Assembly (NCBI RefSeq): GCF_014648355.1 | Contig: NZ_BMQY01000002.1 | Coordinates: forward strand, 766,389-830,388 | Reading direction: 5' to 3' | Source of the DNA: Couchioplanes azureus | GTDB lineage: Bacteria; Actinomycetota; Actinomycetes; Mycobacteriales; Micromonosporaceae | DNA length: 64,000 bases | Part shown: positions 24,756 to 35,302 of the stretch, one piece after another | Layout of the letters: every line of letters starts with the position of its first letter | Numbering within the stretch: the first letter of the stretch is position 1 | Translations under genes and position numbers: made by a program | Notes under the pieces: model-generated | Seen by the model: the letters and a program-made list of their open reading frames with translations, nothing else | Databases searched by the model: none | What the model was told of the DNA's origin: nothing

Positions 24756-24851
24756 CGTGCGTTCCGGACGGAGATCGTGATCGGCATGGACCGACGATAA
24801 AGATCGCGATCAACACGGGCGAAGAGCAGGACGGCGCAGTAGCGTGACGGC

Positions 24852-25580
24852 ATGGTCTCCGTCCCGCCGCTGGTCACGCTGCACGTGTGGCGGGTGCCGC
24901 GGCGCTCGGTCGGGCGGGCTTTCGCCCGGATGGCGGCGGATCCGCGGCGGTTGCGCCGGTTGCCCGGGGTGCGCTTCGGCAAGCTGCTCGGCACCGGGAC
25001 GGGAACGAGTTTCGGGCCGGGCGACGCCGACCTGACCCGCTATGCGGCCGTGGTCTCCTGGGACAGCGGCAGCGGCGGCGACCTGGGCGGGGTCGGCTCG
25101 GCGTGGGAGTCGATCGCGACGTCCGCCGCGCGGGTCGACCTGCGGCCGCTGACCAGCCGGGGGCGGTGGTCCGGGACGGCGCCGTTCGGCGAGCCGTCCG
25201 GTGGCCCGCGGGCGGGACGCCGGGAGACGAGCCCCGGCGACGGGCCGGTGCTCGCGCTCACCCGGGCCCGGCTGCGGCCGGCGAAGGCGCTGACGTTCTG
25301 GAGGGCCGTGCCGCCGGTGGCCCGCGAGCTCGCCGCCGCGCCGGGGCTGCTGGCCCGGTTCGGTGTCGGCGAGGCGCCGGTCGGCTGGCAGGGCACGGTC
25401 AGCGTGTGGCGCGACGCGACGGACCTGACCCGCTTCGCGTACCGTCAGCCGGAGCACCGCGCGGTGATCGCGCGGACGGCGGCCACGCGCTGGTACGCCG
25501 AGGACCTGTTCGCCCGGTTCACGGTGCTCGGCATCAACGGCGACAGGGCCGTGCTGGGCTGGCGGGAAGGAGAGCGATGA
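24852..25580 (+). CDS. CrtA-like (spheroidene monooxygenase-related) protein
   Basis: 242 residues related to the CrtA-type monooxygenase family: LHVWRVPRRSVGRAFARMA at the N terminus, GLLARFGVGEAPVGWQGTVS, and FAYRQPEHRAVIARTAATRWYAEDLFARF toward the C terminus. CrtA proteins oxidise acyclic carotenoids in purple bacteria; the actinobacterial homologues are less well defined. It starts an operon: its stop overlaps the next start (ATGA), followed by cruF-, glycosyltransferase- and desaturase-like genes, which supports a carotenoid role. Confidence 0.8.
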   Translation: MVSVPPLVTLHVWRVPRRSVGRAFARMAADPRRLRRLPGVRFGKLLGTGTGTSFGPGDADLTRYAAVVSWDSGSGGDLGGVGSAWESIATSAARVDLRPLTSRGRWSGTAPFGEPSGGPRAGRRETSPGDGPVLALTRARLRPAKALTFWRAVPPVARELAAAPGLLARFGVGEAPVGWQGTVSVWRDATDLTRFAYRQPEHRAVIARTAATRWYAEDLFARFTVLGINGDRAVLGWREGER

Positions 25581-26173
25581 GGCTCGTCCCCTGGCAGCCG
25601 GACGACATGCTCCGGCGGCTGGACGACGTGGTGAGCGTGTACGGCGAGGCGATGGGCTACCGCGCCGAGCTGCTGCAGACCCGCCGCGGGTACATCGGCG
25701 CGCACGTGCGCCGGGCCGGCTTCCGCGCCGTGGCCACCCTGACCACCGACGGTCACCTCGCCGGTTTCGGGTACGGCTACGCGTCCGGCCCCGGCCAGTG
25801 GTGGCACGACCAGGTCCGCGCGGCGCTGGACGAGACCGCCCGGCGGCGCTGGCTGTCCGACTGCTTCGAGGTGGTCGAGCTGCACGTACGCCCGAGCGCG
25901 CAGGGGCACGGCATCGGCGCCCGCCAGTTGCGGGCGCTGCTGGCGATGGCGGACGGCTCGACCGTGCTGCTGTCGACGCCGGAGGCCGACGAGCAGCGGT
26001 CGCGGGCCTGGCGGCTCTACCGCCGCTTCGGGTTCTCCGACGTGCTGCGCGACTTCTACTTCCCCGGCGACGAGCGGGCGTTCGCGATCCTCGGCCGCGG
26101 CCTGCCGCTGACCGAGCGCCCGCCGGCCGAGGAAACCGCGGCCGAGGACGCCCCCGGCATTGTCGGCATCTGA
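25577..26173 (+). CDS. GNAT family N-acetyltransferase
   Basis: 198 residues; ATG overlaps the previous TGA. GNAT features: ELHVRPSAQGHGIGARQLRALL (acetyl-CoA P-loop Q-G-H-G-I-G, near residues 95-115), then YRRFGFSDVLRDF near 150-163. The substrate is unknown. Its place inside a carotenoid operon, between crtA-like and cruF-like genes, may reflect regulation or cell-envelope modification rather than a pathway step. Confidence 0.85.
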   Translation: MRLVPWQPDDMLRRLDDVVSVYGEAMGYRAELLQTRRGYIGAHVRRAGFRAVATLTTDGHLAGFGYGYASGPGQWWHDQVRAALDETARRRWLSDCFEVVELHVRPSAQGHGIGARQLRALLAMADGSTVLLSTPEADEQRSRAWRLYRRFGFSDVLRDFYFPGDERAFAILGRGLPLTERPPAEETAAEDAPGIVGI

Positions 26174-26945
26174 CCGGCCGCCGGAAGGACGGCCGCCGAA
26201 CGGTCCGCTGTGGGCGCTGCTCGGCGCCCTCGTGCTGGTGCAGATCTGCTATCCGCTGACCCGCGGCGAGGTCCGGGCCGGTCTCACGGTCACCACGGTC
26301 GTGCTGGGCTACGTGCTCTCGGTGGCGCACGCCTGGCGCGGGAGGGGCGCCCGGACCGCCCTCGCGCTGGTCGCCACCGCGACGCTGGGCGGGTTCGCGG
26401 TCGAGGCGCTCGGCGTGGCGACCGGCTTCCCGTTCGGCACGTACGACTACGCGGGCCGGCTCGGCCCCGAGGTGCTCGGCGTCCCGCTGATCATCCCGCT
26501 GGCCTGGACCTGGATGGCCTGGCCGGCGTGGCTGGCCGCGCTGCGCCTGGCCCGGGCCCGGGCGGCGCGGATCGCCCTGGCCGCGGCGGGGCTCGCCGCC
26601 TGGGATCTCTTCCTCGACCCGCAGATGGTGGCCGAGGGGTACTGGGTCTGGGACTCCCCCACCCCGGCGCTGCCGGGTGTGCCCGGCGTCCCGATCGGCA
26701 ACTACCTGGGCTGGCTGGGCTTCGCGCTGCTGCTGATGACCGTGCTGGCGGTCGCGACCGGGCCGGCCGGTCACCGCCGCGACCGCGGGGACGGCCCGAT
26801 GCTGGCGCTGTGGCTGTGGACGTACGCTTCGTCCGTGCTCGCCCACGCGGTCTTCCTGGGCCTGCCCTGGTCCGCGCTCTGGGGCGGCGTGCTCATGGGT
26901 GCGGTCGTGCTGCCGCTGGTCCCCGCCGTCCGGCGCGCCGCATGA
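26160..26945 (+). CDS. cruF: CruF-like carotenoid 1,2-hydratase (membrane)
   Basis: 261 residues with six to seven membrane segments, using a TTG start inside the GNAT gene; a later start is possible. Motifs FPFGTYDYAG, LGVPLIIPLAWTWMAWPAW, WDLFLDPQMV and PIGNYLGW are those of the CruF/bisanhydrobacterioruberin-hydratase family, whose acidic residues hydrate the C-1,2 double bond of psi-end carotenoids. The stop overlaps the next start. With the following glycosyltransferase it would make a hydroxylated, then glycosylated, psi end. Confidence 0.85.
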   Translation: MSASDRPPEGRPPNGPLWALLGALVLVQICYPLTRGEVRAGLTVTTVVLGYVLSVAHAWRGRGARTALALVATATLGGFAVEALGVATGFPFGTYDYAGRLGPEVLGVPLIIPLAWTWMAWPAWLAALRLARARAARIALAAAGLAAWDLFLDPQMVAEGYWVWDSPTPALPGVPGVPIGNYLGWLGFALLLMTVLAVATGPAGHRRDRGDGPMLALWLWTYASSVLAHAVFLGLPWSALWGGVLMGAVVLPLVPAVRRAA

Positions 26946-28036
26946 TCTGGTTCGCCCTGCTGCCGCTGCTCGCGCTCACCGGGCACACGCTGGTCAACGC
27001 CGCGCTGCTGCGCAGACCCCCGCGGAATGCGACGGTCACCGAGCGCGTCGCCGTGTTGGTGCCGCTGCGTGACGAGGCGGACCGGGTCACGCCCTGCCTG
27101 GAGGCGCTGCTCGGTCAGCGCGGGGTGCCCGGCCTGGAGATCGTCGTGCTGGACGACGGCTCGGCCGACGGCACCGCGGACGTCGTGCGCCGGGTCGCCG
27201 GGGAGCGGGTGCGGCTGCTGACCGGTGCGCCGCTGCCCGCGGGCTGGCTCGGCAAGCCGTACGCCTGCGCGCAGCTCGCCGAGGCGGCCCGCGACAGCGA
27301 CGTGCTGGTCTTCGTCGACGCCGACGTCGTGCTGGCGGCCGACGCGGTGGCCGCCGGCGTCGCCCTGCTGCGCTCGGCGCGGGTCACGCTGCTGTCGCCG
27401 TACCCGCGGATCACCGGGGCGGGGCGTCTCGTCCAGCCGCTGCTGCAGTGGTCCTGGCTCACGTTCCTGCCGCTGCGGCTCATGGAGCGCTCGCCGCGGC
27501 CCTCGCTGTGCGCCGCCGGCGGGCAGTGGCTGGTCGCCGACCGGGCCGGCTACCGGCGGGCGGGCGGGCACGCGGCGGTGCGCGGCGACGTGCTCGAGGA
27601 CATCGCCCTGGCGCGGGCGGTCAAGCGCTCCGGCGGACGGGTCGCGCTCGCGGACGGATCGCGGCTGGCCACCTGCCATATGTACGCGTCGTGGCGGGAG
27701 CTGGCCGACGGCTACGGCAAGTCGTTGTGGGCGTCGTTCGGGTCGCCCGCCGGTGCGGCCGCCGTCGTGCTCCTGCTGCTGCTTCTGTACGCGGCGCCGC
27801 CCGTGACCGCGGCAGCCGCCCTGACGACGGCCAGCGTGGACCTTGCGTGGTGGAGTGTGTGCGCGTACGGGATCGGGGTCCTCGGCAGGGTGATCTCCGC
27901 GGCCGCGACGGGCGGGCGGACCTGGCCCGACCCGCTGGCCCAGCCGGTGTCGATCGTGGTCTTCGCGGCCCTGGTGGCGCGCTCGTTCGCGCTGCGCCGC
28001 CGCGGCCTGCTGAGCTGGCGCGGACGGCCGGTATGA
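26942..28036 (+). CDS. cruC: Family 2 glycosyltransferase, CruC-like carotenoid glucosyltransferase
   Basis: 364 residues. N-terminal membrane anchor (residues 1-22), a GT-A domain with VLVPLRDEADRV, VLDDGSADGT and the DxD region FVDADVV, then C-terminal membrane segments. It is the usual neighbour of cruF in glycosyl-carotenoid clusters, where CruC adds a sugar to the 1'-hydroxyl made by CruF. Start overlaps the cruF stop (ATGA). The symbol is assigned from context; the sugar and acceptor are not visible in the sequence. Confidence 0.8.
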   Translation: MIWFALLPLLALTGHTLVNAALLRRPPRNATVTERVAVLVPLRDEADRVTPCLEALLGQRGVPGLEIVVLDDGSADGTADVVRRVAGERVRLLTGAPLPAGWLGKPYACAQLAEAARDSDVLVFVDADVVLAADAVAAGVALLRSARVTLLSPYPRITGAGRLVQPLLQWSWLTFLPLRLMERSPRPSLCAAGGQWLVADRAGYRRAGGHAAVRGDVLEDIALARAVKRSGGRVALADGSRLATCHMYASWRELADGYGKSLWASFGSPAGAAAVVLLLLLLYAAPPVTAAAALTTASVDLAWWSVCAYGIGVLGRVISAAATGGRTWPDPLAQPVSIVVFAALVARSFALRRRGLLSWRGRPV

Positions 28037-28046
28037 CCCGGGCGGG

Positions 28047-29552
28047 GTGGCGCCGGTGAGCCGGGTCGTGGTGGTCGGGGCGGGCGTCGGCGGCCTGGCC
28101 GCGGCGGTCCGGCTCGCGGCGGCGGGCCACGAGGTGACCGTGCACGAGCGCGCGGCGACCGTCGGCGGCAAGCTCGGCCGGTACGAGCGCGACGGCTTCC
28201 GCTTCGACACCGGTCCGAGCCTGCTGACGCTCCCGCAGGTCTTCGCCGATCTCGGCACCGCGCTGGACCCGGTGCCGCTGGACCCGGTGGTGCGGCACGT
28301 GTTCCCGGACGGCAGCGTCCTGGACTCCTCGGCCGACCCGGAGGTGTTCCGCGAGCGCATCGCCGGCGCGTTCGGGGCGGCGGCCGCCGCGGACTGGGCG
28401 CGTTTCTGGCGGCGGGCCGAGCGCATCTGGCGGGCGTCGTGGGGTTCCGTGCTGCAACGCGAGGTCTCCCCCGCGACGCTGGCCCGGCTGTCGTGGCGGG
28501 TCGGCGACCTGGCGGCGATCGCCCCGGGCCGCTCGCTGCGCGCCCTCGGCCGGCGCCACCTGCGTGACCCGCGGCTGCGGATGATGCTCGACCGGTACGC
28601 CACCTACACCGGCACCGACCCCCGCCGCGCCCCGGCCGCGCTCGCCGCGATCCCCTACGCGGAGCTGGCGTTCGGCGGCTGGTACCTGCCCGGCGGACTC
28701 GGCGTCCTGGCGTCGTCGCTGCGGCGCCGCTGTGCCGCGCTGGGCGTCACGGTCCGCACGTCGTCGGCCGTGACGGCGATCCGCACGAGCGGGGGCCGGG
28801 TCACCGGCGTCGAGGTCGCGCCCGGCGGCGAGGTCCCGGCCGACGTCGTCGTCTCCGATGTGGACGCCGCCACCCTCTACCGCGACCTGCTGCCCACCCC
28901 GGACCGGCTCGCCAGGCTCACGGATCGCAGCCTCGCCGGCTTCGTGCTGCTGCTCGGCGTCCGGGGCGAGACGCCGCGGCTCGCCCACCACACCGTCTTC
29001 TTCCCCCGCGACTACGACGCGGAGTTCGACGCGGTCTTCGGCGACCCGGGACGCGGCCGCCGCGCCCGGCCCCCGTCGGATCCCGCCGTCTTCGTCACCC
29101 GCGCGGCCGACCCGGCCGTGCACCCGCCCGGCATGGAGGCGTGGTTCGTCCTGGTGAACGCGCCCCGGCACGGCACCGACGCCGGCGCCGTCGACTGGCG
29201 CCGGCCCGGTCTCGCGGACGACTACGGTACGCACATCCTGAACGTCCTCGCCGCCCGCGGCCTGGACGTCCGCGACCGGCTGGAGTTCCGGGAGACGCGC
29301 ACCCCGGCCGACCTCGCCGACGCCACGGCCGCGCCGGGCGGAGCGATCTACGGCACGGCCGGCGGGCTGCTGCGGCCGGCCAACCGCGGCCCGGTCGAGG
29401 GGCTGTTCCTGGTGGGCGGCTCCGCCCATCCGGGCGGCGGCCTGCCGATGGTCACCCTGTCCGCGAAGATCGTCGCGGACCGCATCGGCCGCGCGGACCC
29501 GGCACGAGCGAGGGTGACGGGCCGGTCTCAGGCGGGTCGACTGCGCCGGTAG
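28047..29552 (+). CDS. crtD: Phytoene desaturase-family carotenoid oxidoreductase (CrtD/CrtI type)
   Basis: 501 residues. The FAD-binding VVVVGAGVGGLAAAVRLAAAGH is at the N terminus, then VGGKLGRYERDGFRFDTGPSLL, and near the C terminus NRGPVEGLFLVGGSAHPGGGLPM, all signatures of the CrtI/CrtN/CrtD/CrtO group. Next to cruF and a glycosyltransferase it most likely acts as a 3,4-desaturase (CrtD), but CrtI cannot be excluded. GTG starts at 28047 or 28056. It ends the operon; its last 25 bases overlap the opposite CGNR gene. Confidence 0.85.
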   Translation: MAPVSRVVVVGAGVGGLAAAVRLAAAGHEVTVHERAATVGGKLGRYERDGFRFDTGPSLLTLPQVFADLGTALDPVPLDPVVRHVFPDGSVLDSSADPEVFRERIAGAFGAAAAADWARFWRRAERIWRASWGSVLQREVSPATLARLSWRVGDLAAIAPGRSLRALGRRHLRDPRLRMMLDRYATYTGTDPRRAPAALAAIPYAELAFGGWYLPGGLGVLASSLRRRCAALGVTVRTSSAVTAIRTSGGRVTGVEVAPGGEVPADVVVSDVDAATLYRDLLPTPDRLARLTDRSLAGFVLLLGVRGETPRLAHHTVFFPRDYDAEFDAVFGDPGRGRRARPPSDPAVFVTRAADPAVHPPGMEAWFVLVNAPRHGTDAGAVDWRRPGLADDYGTHILNVLAARGLDVRDRLEFRETRTPADLADATAAPGGAIYGTAGGLLRPANRGPVEGLFLVGGSAHPGGGLPMVTLSAKIVADRIGRADPARARVTGRSQAGRLRR

Positions 29553-30046
29553 TGGCGGGCGGCCTTGGACCGGCTGCCGCATCCCTCCATCGAGCACCAG
29601 CGGCGGGTGCCGTTGCGCGAGGTGTCGTAGAAGTACAGCACGCATGCCGGGTGGGCGCAGCGCCGGATCCGCTCGGGCCGGGCACGCAGCAGGTCGAGGT
29701 AGGCGGCGGCCGCGGTCCAGGCCGGCAGCCAGGCGGGGTCCACGTCGGACACGCTGACAGCTGATCCGTCCCGGACGGCATACCGGAGGTGCCCGCGCGC
29801 CAGGACGTCGTTGAGAGCCTGCTCGGCTGTCGACCCCGGCCGTTCGAGCAGCTCACGCAGCGTCGCCCTGGCCTGCCGGAGCGGCGCCTGCACCTGCGCG
29901 GGTTCGCCGGGGAGGCCGTGCCCGGCCAGCCACTGCGCCAGGCCGCCGGGCTCGTCGAACAGGTCGCGGGGCTCGCCGCGCTCGACCCACTCGGTGTTGA
30001 CCAGGTCCAGCGCCAGCGGCTCGCCGGTCAGCGGGCGTGGCACCAT
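29528..30046 (-). CDS. ABATE/CGNR zinc-finger protein
   Basis: 172 residues. The N terminus (PLALDLVNTEWVERGEPRDLF) fits the stress-induced ABATE domain; the C-terminal ~45 residues carry CAHPACVLYFYDTSRN and RWCSMEGCGSRSKAARHYRR, a CGNR-type zinc finger in which the name-giving motif reads CGSR. The family is thought to be transcriptional regulators. It is divergent from the alpha/beta hydrolase gene, and the shared 126-bp region holds a strong promoter and repeated TCTTACC motifs, so it is a candidate regulator of the hydrolase. Confidence 0.87.
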   Translation of the reverse strand: MVPRPLTGEPLALDLVNTEWVERGEPRDLFDEPGGLAQWLAGHGLPGEPAQVQAPLRQARATLRELLERPGSTAEQALNDVLARGHLRYAVRDGSAVSVSDVDPAWLPAWTAAAAYLDLLRARPERIRRCAHPACVLYFYDTSRNGTRRWCSMEGCGSRSKAARHYRRSRPA

Positions 30047-30072
30047 TCCGCGATCTTACCACCGTCGAACGG

Positions 30073-30102
30073 TTGACAGGTGAGAAAATCTCTCCCTACG
30101 AT
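30073..30102 (+). promoter_or_regulatory. Sigma-70-type promoter of the alpha/beta hydrolase gene
   Basis: TTGACA (30073-30078), 18-nt spacer, TACGAT (30097-30102). This is the closest match to a housekeeping promoter found in the window and predicts a start near 30109. Confidence 0.7.
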
Positions 30103-30134
30103 TCTTACCATTCAACCGGCGCAAGAGGGTAAGA
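30103..30134. promoter_or_regulatory. Candidate operator TCTTACC...GGTAAGA
   Basis: TCTTACC (30103-30109) and its complement GGTAAGA (30128-30134) flank the predicted transcription start region; a third TCTTACC lies at 30054-30060. The arrangement suits a repressor bound over the start site. Confidence 0.5.
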
Positions 30135-30172
30135 GAAACCTCGGGCGCCGACCCCGGCGAAGGAGCACGTCC

Positions 30173-31075
30173 ATGAGCCAGACGACCGACCACAGCACGC
30201 TCGCCGGCCCGGCGGTGGTGCATCACCGGACGGCGAGCATCCAGGGCCGCACGGTGTTCTACCGAGAAGCCGGCGACCCGGCGGCGCCCGCCGTGGTGCT
30301 GCTGCACGGGTTTCCCGCCTCCTCGCACATGTTCCGGGCGCTGATCCCGGCGCTGGCCGACCGGTACCACCTCATTGCGCCGGATCACCTCGGCTTCGGC
30401 TTCTCCGACGCCCCCGCCGTCACCGAGTTCGAGTACTCCTTCGAGAACTTGACGAGGGTCACCCTCGGCCTGCTCGACCACCTCGGGCTCGACCGCTTCG
30501 CTCTCTACATCCAGGACTACGGCGCCCCGATCGGGCTGCGGATCGCCTCTCGGCAGCCGCAGCGGGTCACCGCGCTCATCTCGCAGTCGGGCAACGCCTA
30601 CACGGAGGGGTTCACCCCGTTCTGGGACGTCCTGTTCCGCCACGCGAAGGACCGCGAAGCCAACGAGGCAGGGGTGCGCGAGCTTCTCACTCCCGACGCG
30701 ACCCGCTGGCAGTACACCCACGGCGTCCCCGCCGACCGCCTCGACCGGCTCAGCCCCGACACCTGGACCGTCGACCAGGCTCGCCTGGATCGCCCGGGGA
30801 ACGCCGCGGTGCAGCTCCAGCTGTTCTGGGACTACCAGTTCAACCTCGACGAGTACCCGGCGTTCCAGGAGTACTTCCGCACCTCGCGGCCCCCGACACT
30901 GGTCACCTGGGGCGAGCACGACGAGATCTTCGGCCCGGACGGCGCCCGCGCCTTCGCCCGCGACCTGCCCGACGCCGAGATCCACCTCCTCGACGCCGGC
31001 CACTTCGCGCTCGAGACCCACGGCCCCGAGATCACCGCGCTCATCCGGGACTTCCTCGCCCGCACCCTCGCCTGA
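30173..31075 (+). CDS. Alpha/beta hydrolase (haloalkane dehalogenase/epoxide hydrolase-like)
   Basis: 300 residues. The oxyanion motif HGFPASS lies near residues 44-50, the nucleophile elbow reads IQDYGAPIG with Asp as nucleophile, the acid is in WGEHDEIF and the His in DAGHFALET. An Asp nucleophile points to epoxide hydrolase or haloalkane dehalogenase-type chemistry rather than esterase. ATG 30173 has AAGGAGC upstream. The frameshifted NTF2-like gene follows 53 nt later, probably in the same transcript. Confidence 0.92.
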   Translation: MSQTTDHSTLAGPAVVHHRTASIQGRTVFYREAGDPAAPAVVLLHGFPASSHMFRALIPALADRYHLIAPDHLGFGFSDAPAVTEFEYSFENLTRVTLGLLDHLGLDRFALYIQDYGAPIGLRIASRQPQRVTALISQSGNAYTEGFTPFWDVLFRHAKDREANEAGVRELLTPDATRWQYTHGVPADRLDRLSPDTWTVDQARLDRPGNAAVQLQLFWDYQFNLDEYPAFQEYFRTSRPPTLVTWGEHDEIFGPDGARAFARDLPDAEIHLLDAGHFALETHGPEITALIRDFLARTLA

Positions 31076-31128
31076 GGACCGGGCGACGACCCGGAACTCC
31101 CGGCACCCCACCCGAAGGGAACCACCTC

Positions 31129-31589
31129 ATGACAGCGCCGCGCCCTCCGTTGCCGCCCTTCACCGCCGAGACGGCACGCATCAAGGTCCAGGCGGCCGAG
31201 GACGCCTGGAACACCCGCGACCCGGCACGTGTGGCGGCCGCGTACACGCCCGACAGCGTCTGGCGCAACCGCGACATCTTCCTCACCGGCCGCGCCGAGA
31301 TCGAGGCCTTCCTCGCCCGGAAGTGGGCCCGTGAACGCGGCTACGCCCTGCGTAAGGAGCTGTGGGCGTTCGACGGCAACCGATCGCGGTCCGCTTCCCA
31401 TACGAATGGCACGACCACACAGGCCGCTGGTGGCGCAGCTACGGCAACGAACAATGGGAGTTCGACCCCGACGGCTACATGAGCCGCCGCGAAGCCAGCA
31501 TCGACGACGTCCCCATCGACCCCGCGGACCGCCGCATCCACGGCCCGCGCCCACCGCACGAACGCGCGGAAGGCCTCCCCCTGCGGTAG
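31129..31589 (+). pseudogene. NTF2-like DUF1348 gene broken by a -1 frameshift
   Basis: The first reading frame from ATG 31129 gives the DUF1348 N terminus ([40 protein letters not shown]) up to FDGN at ~31382; the family then continues in another frame as [24 protein letters not shown] and [12 protein letters not shown] to the stop at 31589. Insertion of one base in AACCG-ATCGC restores the full ~153-residue protein. Either a recent inactivating deletion or a sequencing error. Members are small NTF2-fold proteins of unknown function. Confidence 0.85.
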
Positions 31590-31607
31590 ACCCGGAAGGC
31601 GGGCGGG

Positions 31608-32525
31608 TCAGAGGGGCTGGACGCCGATCGGCAGCTCGCCGGTGGCGATGTGGTCGAGCAGCGTCGCGCGCAGCGCCTCGGCCGCGTGGGGCAGGACCGC
31701 GCGGCGCCGGTGGGCGAGCGCGACCGTGCGGCGCATGCCCGGCGGCGCCAGCGGGGTCGCGCGCAGCAGCGGCCGGTTGACCAGGACCATGCTCGGTACG
31801 AGCGCCACGCCCAGTCCCGCCTCCACGAAGGCCAGCACCGCGTCCATCTCGCCGCCCTCGACCGCGAAGCGCGGGACGAAGCCGGCGCGCCGGCACGCCT
31901 CCAGGGTCACGTCGCGCAGGTCGTAGCCGGGGCGGAACATGACGAGCGGGGTGTCGCGCAGGTCGGTGAGGGCCAGCTCGCGGAAGACGGTCGGCGGCGG
32001 CCCGGAGGCCACCGAGGCGACCACGAGGCTCTCGCGCAGCACCGGCGCGGCATGCAGGGCCGGGTCCACCCCCTGCTCCGGCTGGACGATGAGGGCGAGG
32101 TCGAGGTCGCGGGCGAGCAGGTCGGCGATGAGGTCCTGGGAGCTGCCCTCGTTGACGTGCAGCGCGATGTCGGGGTGTTCGGCGCGGAAGCGGCGCAGCA
32201 CGGCCGGCACCAGCGAGGAACACAGGCTGGGGGTGGCGCCGACCCGGACCCGGCCGCGGCGCAGGCCGACGATCTCCTGCACCGCGTCCCGGGCCGTGTC
32301 GGCGTCCGCGATCATCCGGCGGGCCAGCGGCAGGAGGGTCTCCCCGGCGGCGGTGAGGGCCACCGCACCGCGCGCCCGCTCGAAGAGAGGGGCGCCGAGC
32401 GTCGTTTCGAGGGTGTGAATCTGCTTACTTAAAGTCGGCTGTGAGACGCCGAGCACATCGGCCGCCTGAGTGAAATGCCGGGTTTCCACCACTGCTAGGA
32501 AGTACCGGAGCTGTTGAAGCTGCAC
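31608..32525 (-). CDS. LysR-family transcriptional regulator
   Basis: 305 residues. The winged helix is at residues 1-60 (LRYFLAVVETRHFTQAADVL, SQPTLSKQI), followed by a periplasmic-binding-like effector domain. It is divergent from sdhCAB with 76 bp between the start codons, the arrangement of a LysR protein controlling the adjacent succinate dehydrogenase operon in many actinobacteria. An ATAG-N7-CTAT box lies just upstream of its start. The effector is unknown. Confidence 0.92.
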   Translation of the reverse strand: MQLQQLRYFLAVVETRHFTQAADVLGVSQPTLSKQIHTLETTLGAPLFERARGAVALTAAGETLLPLARRMIADADTARDAVQEIVGLRRGRVRVGATPSLCSSLVPAVLRRFRAEHPDIALHVNEGSSQDLIADLLARDLDLALIVQPEQGVDPALHAAPVLRESLVVASVASGPPPTVFRELALTDLRDTPLVMFRPGYDLRDVTLEACRRAGFVPRFAVEGGEMDAVLAFVEAGLGVALVPSMVLVNRPLLRATPLAPPGMRRTVALAHRRRAVLPHAAEALRATLLDHIATGELPIGVQPL

Positions 32526-32529
32526 TTCG

Positions 32530-32544
32530 ATAGCCTACGTCTAT
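32530..32544. promoter_or_regulatory. LysR-type operator ATAG-N7-CTAT
   Basis: A T-N11-A palindrome of 15 bp located 5 bp upstream of the lysR start codon in the lysR-sdhC intergenic region. Consistent with autoregulation and control of sdhC. Confidence 0.55.
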
Positions 32545-32601
32545 GAGTACCTACACGATCATGCATTAGACGAATCGCGTCGGCGTTCTTACCGTCCAGG
32601 T

Positions 32602-33363
32602 GTGGCGGTAGATACCAGAACTCCTCCCCCCAAGGCGACGGCCGAGCCCGCGAGCAAGGCCCTCGACAAGAAGGCGCCCGCCAAGCGGCGCCCCCGGGGC
32701 CTGCGATCCTCGATCGCCCTCAAGCTGCTCATGGCGGTCACCGGCCTGCTGCTGGTCGGCTTCCTGTACGCGCACATGATCGGAAACCTGAAGATCTTCG
32801 TCGGCGCGCAGGAGTTCGACCACTACGCGCACTGGCTGCGCACCATCGGTGTGCCGCTGCTGCCGGAGACCTGGTACCTGTGGATCCAACGCGGCGTGCT
32901 GACCCTGGCCCTGGTCGCGCACATCGTCGCCGCGACGGTCCTCACCCGGCGCGCCCGCAAGGCGCGGCCGGTGCGCTACGTGCGCCGCACCAAGGTCCAG
33001 GGCAGCTACGCGGCGCGGACCATGCGCTGGGGCGGCGTGATCATCGCGCTGTTCGTGGTCTACCACATCCTCGACCTGACCACCGGCACGCTGAACCCGG
33101 TCGGCGACCGGGAGCACCCGTACGCCAACGTGGTCGCCGACTTCGAGCCCGATCGCTGGTACGTGACGCTCTTCTACACGCTCGCCATCGTGAGCGTCGG
33201 CTTCCACCTGCGGCACGGGCTGTTCAGCGCCGTCCGCACCATGGGCCAGCGCACGCTGCGCGGCGAGCGCATCGCCCGCGCCGTCGCGCTGGTGCTCTCC
33301 GTCGTCCTCGTCGTCGGCTACCTCGCGGTGCCGTTCGCCGTGCTCACCGGATTGGTGGACTGA
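32602..33363 (+). CDS. sdhC: Succinate dehydrogenase cytochrome b subunit
   Basis: 253 residues from a GTG. After a polar, Lys/Pro-rich N terminus (~35 residues) there are five membrane segments, with candidate heme-ligand His residues in YAHMIGN, VAHIVAA, VYHILDL and GFHLRHG. This is the single-subunit b558-type anchor family (TIGR02046-like) that binds two hemes and replaces separate SdhC/SdhD. It anchors SdhA and SdhB to the membrane. sdhA starts one base after the stop. Confidence 0.93.
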   Translation: MAVDTRTPPPKATAEPASKALDKKAPAKRRPRGLRSSIALKLLMAVTGLLLVGFLYAHMIGNLKIFVGAQEFDHYAHWLRTIGVPLLPETWYLWIQRGVLTLALVAHIVAATVLTRRARKARPVRYVRRTKVQGSYAARTMRWGGVIIALFVVYHILDLTTGTLNPVGDREHPYANVVADFEPDRWYVTLFYTLAIVSVGFHLRHGLFSAVRTMGQRTLRGERIARAVALVLSVVLVVGYLAVPFAVLTGLVD

Positions 33364-33364
33364 C

Positions 33365-35301
<1,937 letters not shown>

Positions 35302-35302
<1 letters not shown>

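Noticed and set aside
30080..30172. N-terminal extension of the alpha/beta hydrolase
   Set aside because: It would start inside the promoter; ATG 30173 has a good ribosome-binding site.
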